The notes below the pieces were generated by a model. That model was not told the DNA's origin. It worked only from the letters and a program-made list of their open reading frames with translations, and did no database searches. A stretch of 64,000 nucleotides of DNA from Antedon mediterranea (taxonomy: Eukaryota; Echinodermata; Crinoidea; Comatulida; Antedonidae), in assembly GCF_964355755.1 (NCBI RefSeq), contig NC_092670.1:1079001-1143000 (forward strand), read 5' to 3'. Of this stretch, positions 1 to 11,500 are shown in pieces. Position numbers and translations under genes: made by a program. The first letter of the stretch is position 1, and every line of letters starts with the position of its first letter.

Positions 1-196
1 ACTGTACGATAATATACTGGAGTAATTTTAATTTCTAAGCTAAAACACCAGATAATAAGTTTGTATTTTAATTATATACAGTTATAAAAATGAAAGAATG
101 TTTAAAATAATGATTAATACAAGTATTACTAATAATAATATCAACAAATTCCATTCTATTTATCTCTAGTGTTTTATATCTACAGTATGATGTTAC

Positions 197-1417
197 CTCA
201 TTGTTATCAAGTCGCAGTTCTCTCAGCGCTTGAAGTTCTCCAAATCTTTCAGGCAGCTTTGTTAAATGATTTTGCGAAAATAAGCACTTTCTTAAATTGT
301 GTAAATTAACAAAACTATCTGGTATTTCACAAATCATGTTCTGACACAAGTCAACATCTTGCAAATTACAGAGGCACCCGAAATCTTTTGGTAAGGAAAA
401 CAACCTGTTTTCATCAAGGTGTAGCTCTTTTAAAGACTTAAGATTACCAAAGAGTTCTGGAAGCTTTGGAATCCAGTTACCATTCTGAAAGCCACGCCTC
501 TCTAATTCTCCAATAACACTACCTAAATGTACGTACTCCAAATTGACAAGACAACCAAATGAGGATGGAAGATCTGTTATAGAGTTGCCAGCAAAGTCAA
601 ATCTTTTCAATTTTACGCTAGTCTCTCCAAAGGTGTCAGCTAGAGGGCTCCCTTGTAAACAGTTGTCTCGCATCGTAAAATGAAGTAACCCTGGAAGCTT
701 TGCAAACCAAGCTGGCAAGATACATATTCGATTGGAATCAGCATGGAGTCTTTCAAGAATAGGTGCAGACTTAAAAGTATCTGGTAATATACTAATTTGA
801 TTATCAGAAATATCAATACATTTTAAATTTGTTAGATTTCCAAAATCTTTTGGTAAGGACTTTATTTTATTGTTAGAAATGTTTAGTATTGTTAAAAAGT
901 TCAAATTGCTAAGACTATCTGGTATACTCTCAAGTTTGTTGAAGCAAGCCTCTAAGATTTCCAGATTCTTAACACGACCAATGTCTGCAGGCAGCGCTTT
1001 TAAAGCATTCTCATCTAAAACCAGTTTCTTTAAAGACTTTAGACAGCACACTGCAGAACTTAGTTCAATAAGATGATTGCCAATAAGATGAAGATCTTCA
1101 AGACACAACAGGTTACCTATAGAGTCTGGAAGTGTTTTTAATTTGTTCTCATTTGCGTGTAGAGTTTTTAGTCGTGTGAACTTCTTGATACTATCTGGTA
1201 AATGTTCAAGAAGGTTTCCAGATACCAAAAGGTCTTCTATATGTTCATGTTCATCAAAATCAATTTCCAAGTCAGTCAATTCTTTAAATTCAAGATCTAA
1301 CCTTGTGATTTTTGAATTATTATAACCATTTGTTTTGGTCAACATGTCAATCTTAACATTGGACACCGCAGTGCTGGCTCTTTTAGAGCAACCAATGGCG
1401 TCATTCATTCTGGACAT
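197..1417 (-). CDS. Leucine-rich-repeat protein, first coding exon (partial gene)
   Basis: An open exon of 407 codons starts at ATG 1417-1415 and ends at 197, followed on the minus strand by a donor (GAG|GTAACA) at phase 0, so the gene continues beyond the left edge. After ~35 ordinary residues (no signal peptide) it is a chain of about 14 leucine-rich repeats of ~23 residues with the pattern LxxLxLxxNxLxxLPxxFGxL, for example LPDSIGNL, LPKDFGNL and LPERFGEL. The regular LP..F/I spacing is that of intracellular SHOC2/Erbin/PIRL-type LRR proteins, usually protein-protein scaffolds. One stretch around 480-540 is irregular, with a longer insert between repeats. The frame stays open 43 codons past the donor to a stop at 68, but that tail has no LRR character. 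I cannot assign an orthologue. It is divergently arranged with the gene starting at 2508. Confidence 0.88.
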
Positions 1418-2507
1418 CAGAAAAGTGCACTGCTACAGTAGTTGTTGTGGTTGCCAATTGTCAATTTCACTCTCTACCATTCACTCACTTCATTTCTGCA
1501 AAAGCAAATACATAACTAGTACTACTAGTATTCAATTATTATTAAATTATGGCCAATTTTAACAATTTCATTGTTTGCTCATTATTTCTGTTTACCGCTG
1601 TGTCCAAGCAAGATGCCGGTGTATCCAACATACCAACTTTATATTATTAAAATAGACCTCGCGCCGCTAACCCTTTATTTTAGGATAGGGCTATAGGTGA
1701 CTACTACCTAGCTAGCCCTGTAACTGGACATCTCTATCTATCCAGGGAGTTGTATTATTATTTTACAACTCTCTGATCTATCTAGCGTACTAACTAACTA
1801 GGCCTAGGCTAGTAGTAGTAGTAGTAGGCGCTAGGCCTCTACTCCTCCTACTGGAGGCCTACCGTATACTGTAATATAGTAATACTATTAAATTAGGACT
1901 ACTCTCCTACTACTATGTAGGTAGGCCTGGGTATGTAGGGTGGACTAACTCTGCTCGAATAACAAGAATAATTCGGTGACTATATACAAACATCATAAAT
2001 AAATAAATATTCTATTTTTACCAAACAACCGGCATCAAAATACCACAACAACACCACACACACACACACCAACCATGGAGGTATAAAACATGCACCAACC
2101 GACCACATGGGCGGCGCCCTGCGACTTTTGTTAAGATTCAATTCTCGCATTAAATAAAACTTTTTTTCCACACGTTCACCAACTTTCCAACAGTAGGCCT
2201 ATCTCCGTCATGTTTCAATATTTATATTGAGCACTCACAAGACTGTGCTTTATTGTTGCTAATTATGTATTATTACAGGACATACCGTAGTTGTCATTCA
2301 TAACATAGATAAGAACAGGATTCCGACAAATCTGTCTTTATCATTAATTTATAAACAAACAAGTTACTTATCTCGTTCTGACAACCTTTGGGCTGAAATA
2401 TTGATTATAAGTGCATTAACTTATTTGCTAAAGTAGTACCAACTGAAAACACTTGCTAGGCCGAATAATTTCGACGATAAATATTACTGCTACAAATTTT
2501 CAGAATT
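1418..2507. other. Intergenic region between divergent genes (probable shared promoter)
   Basis: No convincing coding sequence. The region separates the LRR gene (minus) from the Hedgehog-like gene (plus) and probably carries both promoters. At 1670-1940 there is a dense cluster of palindromic aggcctag/taggccta words mixed with tagtag runs. A short CA repeat lies near 2053-2068. The open frame at 1980-2171 looks accidental. Confidence 0.55.
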
Positions 2508-5500
2508 ATGGCAAGGGACAGAGGATACTTCTTGCTTTTAGTGATTGTGTGTTCCTTTTGGAAAACAAATTCAGGTATTTATCAGCAAACAAGCATGTAG
2601 GCCTACACGAATAAAATTAATCAGTATCAAATGAATGATTAGGCCTATGTGAGTTGAATGAGGAATGCAATGCATTGAACTATTGACTGTTCTATTGAAC
2701 GAGGCGGAAAACAGTCATTCTTTCTACTCATGCAATGTTCTCTCCATTCACACAAACATAAACGTCATTTTAATAATGCACAGCAAGGAAGTTTTTCGAT
2801 TTTTATATATAGGAAGACATACAGTAACAATGTCAAATGCAGTGGTGGCGCCAGCGGGGGGGGGGGGGGGCTACGGGGGCTCTAGCCCCCTCGTCGGGGA
2901 GCCTAGCCCCCCCGTCGGGGAACACGGGTACTTTTTGTCGGGGAATATAATATACAGTAAAAAACGTTCGCGTTCACTTCATATAGCTTCAGCGTCTAGA
3001 AAACCACGACGTTCCATTGACCGTGAGAGTACGTCAGAGGGCTAATATGCACGTTTATGCATTCATTATTTCCAGCGATCTAACTTACTACTAAACATTA
3101 GCTAGGTATCCCTTTGTACGAATCGTTCAACGTTGGGTCGAGACGCGTGATATCAAGTTTCATCCAGGGACCAAAATGTGTAATGTAGTTATTTTCCAGG
3201 CGAAGTTTACCGACGGTTACCGAAGGGAACACGTGTACTTTTTGTCGGGGAATATAATATACAGTAAAAAGCGTTCGCGTTCACTTCGTAGCTAGCTCCA
3301 GCGCCTAGAAAACCGCGACGTTTCATTGACCGTGAGAGTACGTCAGAGTGATATTATGCACTTTATATGCATTCATTATTGCCAGCGATCTAACTTACTA
3401 CTAAACAATAGCTAGGTACGCACTTGTCTGGCGGTATCCCTTTGTACGAATCGTTCAACGTTGGGTCGAGACGCGTGATATCATGTTCCATCCAGGGACC
3501 AAAATGTGTACTGTAGTTATTTTCCAGGCGAAGTTTGCCGACGGTTACGTCGTGTACTGCGTCGACGTACGCTACACTACAGCAAAAACGAATTATGTTA
3601 ATTGTTCGCATGTTCACCAATTTTTTAATTTACAAGTAACCTTCTGTACCGTGGGGCACCTAAAATAAATTTTTCATCCATTACTAAACAAAAAACATGC
3701 CATTTTCGCTTAGCCAACATCTTATTATAGCTATAGTTATTACATTTTCAATATCCTGTATGTCATGAATTTCTCACCACTCGGAAATCCAGATGGTACG
3801 CATGCATACACCTGGGAGGAATAAACTTATTTCCCCGACTGAAAAAGGTCTACGCTTGCGTTTTTTAAGCCTCTAGGCCTGATGTTTCCAAAGTATAAAA
3901 TGCAATTTTTTGAAGACCTGCAGCTCTAGTTTTAAACATTTTCTTAGTTCAGCCCCAACAATAAAGCTGGTCATATTTCGAAGAACAAGAAGTACATTTT
4001 CTGGGACCTAACATCTCTATTTTTCAAACATTTCTTAGCTCAGTCACAACCATGATAGGGATTTATATATATTTTTTCATTTTTTGAAGTATAATAAGTC
4101 CAATTTCCGGGACCTCCAACTCTATTTTTCTAAATTTTCTTTGAACTTTTGTTTTTTAAATTGAAAAATATTGATTGAAACAGTCATCGCGCATCTTTTT
4201 TTGCACGCAGTATTTTATTTATGCATTATAAAAAATGGAAAAAATGGCTACCCTAAATCTGATTAAAAAGACCTCAAATGACGCTAGAACGCGTTGCTTC
4301 GGGGGGCTTCGCCCCCTGGACCCCCACCGGGGGCCCTTGGCGGCTCCTTGGCCCCCAGCCTAGTGATGCTCGCTTCGCTCGCATATAGCCCCCTCGTCGG
4401 GGAATGTAGCCCCCGGGTCGGGAAGATCCTGGCGCCACCCCTGGTCAAATGTTTAAACGTCAAGAAGGTATATATTATATCCTTAGTAAGGACCAGCTGT
4501 GCTTGGGAGATTCCCCCTTTCCATTACATTGTTTTGTAATGATTATTTATGTATGTTTATGTTTTTGTGAATGGAAATAAAGAAACAAACAAACTGTATT
4601 CTAAATGGACACTTTTCTGTGAATGTATGTTTTAATACTATACTGCCAACCTCACAGGGGACACTCTTATTTATCTGTGAATGTATGTTCTAATACTATA
4701 CTGCCAACCTCACAGGGGACACTCTTATTTATCTGTGAATGTATGTTTTAATACTATACTGCCAACCTCACAGGGGACACTCTTATTTATAAGAGGTACT
4801 TTGTGGGTCCTGAACGCGTCTCCTTTGTTATAGGAGGCGAGTTCTACGTCTGTAACTCCACTTACTATTCATTTATAGGAGCAGGCGTTGCATTTCCAAG
4901 CGGTATTGTATTTGAGCCTGTTAACCCTTCTGACGTCACGGAAGAAGACGCACTCTATTACGCTGACTCGAAGAGTACAGGCTCGGAGCTTTTTCTGACG
5001 TCACAATACGAATCACAAAAGTTGACCCTAAGTCTTAAGGTTAAAGATTTTGTAGCACCAGGCAGTCTTTACTTCAGGTCACATCCGACTTTGTTTGAAT
5101 GTCTTCAGAAAGTGAATACTAATGTTTCAGAGACAGGGAGGGTAAGTATCTTAGATAATTCATTTTGTGTAACTGCTTGTCATTATTCGCATTCATATTT
5201 GATTTTGACATTTTTATTAAAGTTAAATAGTCAAAACTTTATTTTACCCGATGTTCTAAGAGGATATACTTACTACAAGAGATATTAGGCCTATTAGCAA
5301 GACATACCTGCTAGTTTTGTAAATCTTCTTTCGCAAACTTGGTTAGGAACCATTTTAAGAGTTTGAAGTGACGTGATACTGACGACACAATCCTATTTGC
5401 ACAGATTACGATAGTGAATGGCTACAATCCTGATGGAAGGACCTTAGAAAGAAACGAAAAAACCCTTTACTTGGCATCAGGTGCCGGTATTGACATCAAG

Positions 5501-8500
5501 GTAGAAGCGATTACTGGATATACTACATCCACACATGACCTCGCAGATGTTGTTATTCAGCAATGTTTTCCCATTTTCCAGGTAAGCTTTTTATCTCTTC
5601 TCTGGACTTTTAGCTTCTACGTTCTTTGCTTTCTCTTTCATGTCGTTCTGGATTTACTTATTTCATTCTTCTTCTTTTGTCTCACCTCATCCTTCGTTAT
5701 ACCATTTTCCTCTTTTTCTTTCTACTTCTCTCTCAATTTTCGTTCTAATGCTTTAAAATAAATATATTTATTGATGTAGGCCTAATAATAATAATGTTTG
5801 TGAATAGAAAATAAACAGAGACATGGGACTTGTAGTAATGGATGACCGCTTACATGTTCATATCAGAGGATCTGAAGATGGCGAACCGTACTACAGCACT
5901 CAAGGCGGCTCGATGACGGATAATGAATTTAAAGATCATGTCTTGAACGTTATCGACAAAACCTATGGTGAGTGCTACTGTGGACACTCCATCCGCATTT
6001 ACCCCAATATGTTAAAGCTACAGAGGGTTCGACTCCAATCTTTACCCCATAGAGGAGGACGTGATGACATTTTTGACATCGGCTAATGCTGCTGTGTATG
6101 TTTTCTAAAGAATATATACAATGTACATATTTTAATAAACGTTCTAAAATGCTAATGTGTATTTTGCTTAGATCCCGTTCATTTTCCTTCAATGTGTTCT
6201 GTGAACCCATTTACATCCGGAGAAACATTTCCAAAAACTGCAACATCAGCAGAAGAGGCCGTTGGGAAAGTAGATCATCCAATAACTAGGAATGATATTG
6301 AAGACTTTGAAAAGTACAGTAATTTACTTAATTACTTCATTAATTGTGTCATTTTAAATAATATAGGTTACTTATATGGATCATTTTCCGAATCGTATAA
6401 CTCCTAGTCTACTTAGTAACTTTACTAACTGGTCTACACTGGCAAACGGCGTACAGCTTTTGACAAACGGCAGGAGTTTGCCTGTGAGTTTGTAAATAAA
6501 TTGGCTTTAGTTATCCATGAAATGTAAACGACACTAGCAAACTCTGAGTTTGACAAGTTTTCCAAAATTTGCTATTCTACAATTACTGAACATTTTTGCG
6601 TATGGTTTGTAAAATCAGCGAATTAAACGACAATGTTTATAGTCATGTGACGAATGCCTCCAGTAAAGCCTGTTTTACACTAGAGCAAACTTTTACTAAA
6701 ACGTTTTGTTCAAAACTGCGAGTCTGCTCAGGGTGTCACGAAAGCTCAGACCACGAAAGCTCAGACCCCCTAAGGGTTCTAGGACACCTACCCCCTGGAC
6801 AGTTACCCCCCGGATGTTTACCACCCGGACAACTACCCCCTTAGGACAACTACCCCCCGGACAACTACCTCCTTAGGACAACTACCCCCTTAGGATAACA
6901 ACCCCCCGGACAACTACCCCCCGGACAACCACCCCCTTAGGACAACTACCCCCTTAGGACAACTACCCCCCGGTCAACTACCCCCCGGTCAACTACCCCC
7001 CGGTCAACTACCCCCCCCCCCCCCAATCTAAAAGTAGACAAATATATAGGACCGGTTTCTGTAAAAATGAAATCATCTGTTTTTAACGGGTGTTTCGAAA
7101 CTAGAGACCCGAGACCAGAGACCTGACACGAGACCAAATACGAAAAGGGAGACCTATATTTGGGTCGGTTCTAGGACACCTACCCCCTGGACAGTTACCC
7201 CCCGGATGTTTACCACCCGGACAACTACCCCCTTAGGACAACTACCCCCTTAGGACAACTACCCCCCGGACAACTACCCCCTGGACAACTACCCCCTTAG
7301 GACAACTACCCCCTTAGGATAACAACCCCCCGGACAACTACCCCCCGGACAACCGCCCCCTTAGGACAACTACCCTCTTAGGACAACTACCCCCCGGTCA
7401 ACTACCCCCCGGTCAACTACCCCCCCCCCCCCAATCTAAAAGTAGACAAATATATAGGACCGGTTTCTGTAAAAATGAAATCATCTGTTTTTAACGGGTG
7501 TTTCGAAACTAGAGACCCGAGACCAGAGACCTGACACGAGACCAAATACGAAAAGGGAGACCTATATTTGGGTCTCCCTTTTCGTATATTAGGGTCTCCC
7601 TTTTCGTATAGTGTGGTCTCTTTCTTCGTATAGTGGGGTCTCCCTTTTCTTATAGTGGGTCTCCCTTTTCGTATATTTGGGTCTCCCATTTCGTATATTT
7701 GGGTCTCCCTTTTCGTATATTTGGTCTCCCTTTTCGTATATTTAGGTCTCCCTTTTCGTATATTAGGGTCTCCCTTTTCGTATAGTGGGGTCTCCCTTTT
7801 CGTATAGTGGGGTCTCCCTTTTCGTACGTGGGTCTCCCTTTTCGTATATTTAGGTCTCCCTTTTCGTATTGGGTCTCGGGTCTCATGGTCTCTGGTCTCG
7901 GGTCTCTAGTTTCGAAACACCCGTTTTTAACCGATTATTCTGTTTAACAGCACGCTAGGCCCTAGATGTGCTAGATTTAAAGTACCGTACTTATTGAAAA
8001 AAACGGCCTGGGCTGTTTATTGTTTAGGTGGTTTTTAGGTGGACATTTATTGGAAGAAAGTTGTTTATTCAATGGGAGGGGGTATAATCTAATGGAAATA
8101 GACGCCGATTATTCCATATGATGTGTCATGGGAGTGACATGGTCACCGTTTATTTGAGGGGAATTTATTTAAAGATCGCCGTTTATTCGGTGAGTGAACA
8201 TTGAGGTCAAATATCAAAAGTGATATTATTCTTCAAGTGTACAAAAATACAAATGACAAATTTGAGACAAAAATTAATTCTTTTAAGACCAGTGGTTATC
8301 GAAGCATTGTCCTGACGCAAAAATTATTATTATTATTAGCGAACCCAGTCTTTACAGTAAATACAGGGAGTACTATATTCTCTGGGGGTAATTGTCAAGG
8401 GTAAATTGTTCCTAGGGGTAATTGTCCGGGGGTAGTTGTCCAGGGGTTAGTTGTCCTACGGAGGTAGTTGTCCTAAAAGATTATTTGCCCTCGGAGTATT

Positions 8501-11500
8501 GTCCAGGAAGTAGTTGTCCTACGGGGAGTATTGTGTCAGAGGTAGTTGTCCGCGGGGTAATTACCCGGGGAGGAGGGGGTAATTGTCCGGGGGGTAATTG
8601 TCCGGGGGGTAATTGTCCGGGGGGTAATTGTTCCTAGGGGGTAATTGTCCGGGGGGTAGTTGTCCAGGGGGTAGTTGTCCTAAGGGGGTAGTTGTCCTAA
8701 GGGGTAGTTGTCCGGGGGGTATTTGTCCGGGGGGTAGTTGTCCTAAAGGGGTAGTTGTCCTAAGGGGTAGTGGTCCAGGTGGTGGTTGTCCGGGGGGTAG
8801 TTTTCCGGGGGGTAAATGTCCAGGGGGTGAATATCCGGATACGCCCCTAAGACCTAAGATCACGAAAGCTAAGACCCAACACCTAAGATTACAAATATTT
8901 ATCTTTCGCACCTGCCTTCTATTTTAACTCCCAACATTTATTCTGAATACCACACCTTAGAATTGGCACTTTCATGAAAAAGAATCACATAAAAAGTAAC
9001 AAATACATTTTTAAATTGATGATTTTACAGACGTTTTTCTCGCACACAAAATGACTAGCCTACAGTACAGTAGGCCTACCCCATGGGCCATGTTCAATGT
9101 TTTTGTTTCTATGGAACGTCAAAAGAGCAAAAATTATATAGAGGGCTGAAAACTCTGTGGAGTCCATCTACAGTGTGGATGGAACAATGTAAAATTAAAA
9201 TTGTAATGATAATAGTATAATCATGCAAGTACGAAGAAATAAATACTGGCAAATAAATTTTAATTTAAAAATCATGATAAGTTTTTTTGTTTCGTTTTCT
9301 TTCTGTTTTTATACTTGTACTATTATTGTTGCTCTTTTGGCGCTCCATAGAAACAAAAACATTGAGCATGGGGAGCTCGAGGAGTTACATTGTCATTGCA
9401 GTATACAAAGAAACACATCTGTAAAATCATCAATTTAATTTTTATTAATTTATTTATTTGTTATTATGTGTTTCTCCTTCTGAAAGTACTTATAAGTCCT
9501 AATTTTAAAGTGTGGTGTTCAGGATAAAGTTAGTCAACAAATTTGGAGTCAAAATACAAGAAAGGCAGGTGCGTAAGAAAAACATCCTCTGAAGCAACAC
9601 AATGGGGTAAATATATACCAACAAACAACCCGTCAAGTTTGTTTGTTGTAAAGAAAAAATATACATTTACTCAACGGGCGAAAATAATGTGAGTTTATCT
9701 ATGTTTTGCGGTAGTATTAAATTATATTTATGGTAATAAATGAAACCTACTGTGTTTAAAATTATGTATGGATAAACAAGTATTGTTTTTAAGCTGTAGT
9801 ATATCTTAGTATTTGTAATCTTAGGTGTTGGGTCTTAGCTTTCGTGATCTTAGGTCTTAGGGGGTCTGAGCTTTCGTGGTCTGAGCTTTCGTGACACCCA
9901 GTCTGCTCATGCCCGCGATTAATAATGTTTTATTTTGTCTAGATTAATTCAGTATCCAGCTCGACTGATCGCCTTTGAAAACTCTGAACGTTCCTCAAGC
10001 TGGTGTGGAGACCAATCTCGGGGCTGTGTTGATTGTAGGAACACTATTTATGGATCAGCATTATCATCAAGGTATTGATGTTAATATTGATAATACATTT
10101 ATGACTGTATCAAGAGCCACTTTTTCTTCGACCAAAAGTGCTCTCAGTGTGCTTTAAAGTTAATAAGTGATTCTTTCAAATTCACCAAAGATTGTACTTG
10201 TGCTCACTTTAAGTTGTTTAATGATAGGCCTACAGTACTTATAAAAAGCTTTACTTTATGAATACAGATGCTCTGATCGGACAATGACTCCTAGATTAAT
10301 GAGCGTGTTACAGAAAATGCAAAAGATGACGTCAAATGCATATATTGGAGGTAATGAAATAATATAAATTCAGAATCATTGATTGATAAACATATTAATG
10401 TTTATGATGAAATAAAAACATCTCGCCACGGTAAAAGTAAAGGGTCACAAGTAATTTTTGTATAATTTGTTGATTCTAACTGTTGAGAGAAAACCTTTGA
10501 CTCAATTAAATTTGTAAAATTATCTTTTCAATAGAGAAACTTGTTATAATTGAAGCTTGGGATGAAGTTTACGCAGATGCGCCAGTAACTAGTGGCGATA
10601 ATCCAGAGGGCTCTCTGTACTATGAAGGTCGAGCAGCAAAGGTCACTCTACCTGTCGCAGACGATGGAAAACTCGGTCACGTGGCATCATTCGCACAGTG
10701 CAGTGGCGCGGATTTCGTTAAACATAATGGTTTGTTAAAAATATCAATGAGATGGTATAAAAGCCGTGGCTTGTGATAGGTCAAGTAATCACTTAGCCAT
10801 GTTTTATACTATTTGCGTTTATAAAGCGCGCCTCCATTCTGTCCGTGTAGGCCTACTGATTTCCCATTAAAAATGGGATGTAGGGCCTACTCTACTTTAA
10901 AGGTGTTTGAAGTGAATTTAATTATCTTAATTAATCACAGGTGATCATGTTTTCATTGCGGTACAGAAGCAGGCCGGATATGTCGCTCAGAAAGTTCAGT
11001 TTCCTAGCAATCAATTTATTGTCGTAGCTCCGCCCACACACCAGTTATCGCAACATGAACTGCCAATCAAATTTCAGGCCTATGGTGATAAAATGCCATT
11101 ATTTGACAGTGATCACCAGGTAACTAATTAGACCTTTGTATTCTATAAATCAAGCAATGCCACACATCAATCAATCAAGAAATTTCAACCAATCAAATGA
11201 TATAGATTTGGTGATTGAATAAAAGTTTGTCGCTTTAGTAGTCGATTCAATGGTAGTGAACAAAAATAACTGTCGATCAGTACAGTAAATGGACTGAATG
11301 ACTGACTTCCTGACTGAACTGTCCAACGACGTTTACTATCTGGAAGTTTATCATGAAAGTTACAAAAAATTATGGATAAAAAACTTCATTAAAAAAAAAA
11401 CTTATAAATTAAAACATTCATTGCATTTACAGAAGTTTAAAAATAGAATATTATTAAATATTACATGTATGAAGAAAGTTCTAACATACGCGTTACTTAT

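Larger units (their letters stand above)
6731..9899. mobile_element. Foldback/MULE-like DNA transposon, 3.17 kb, with internal minisatellite arrays
   Basis: Outermost inverted repeats of ~44 bp are perfect (gggtgtcacgaaagctcaga on the left, its complement on the right). They are flanked by an exact 10-bp target duplication agtctgctca at 6721-6730 and 9900-9909. Within ~8846-9899 the sequence folds back on itself for hundreds of bases, for example around 9095-9140 against 9325-9370. This ~1.05 kb core matches the second copy at 50265-51336 in opposite orientation. Compared with that copy, ~2 kb of G/C-run arrays lies inside the left terminal repeat. Duplications of 9-11 bp with long terminal repeats suggest Mutator-like or foldback elements. 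No transposase is visible. It sits in intron 5 of the Hedgehog-like gene. Confidence 0.85.

Noticed and set aside
870-1562. Plus-strand frames opposite the LRR exon
   Set aside because: Shadows of the leucine-rich-repeat coding sequence with no domain character.
8422-8927. Gly/Cys- and Pro-rich frames on both strands
   Set aside because: Translations of the G-run minisatellite in the foldback element.
9975-10157. Open frame (KTLNVPQAGVETNLG type) as an exon of the Hedgehog-like gene
   Set aside because: It has a stop just upstream in its frame. The neighbouring frame (YPARLIAFENS, then SSWCGDQSRGCVDC) joins correctly in phase to exons 6172-6313 and 10268-10350.
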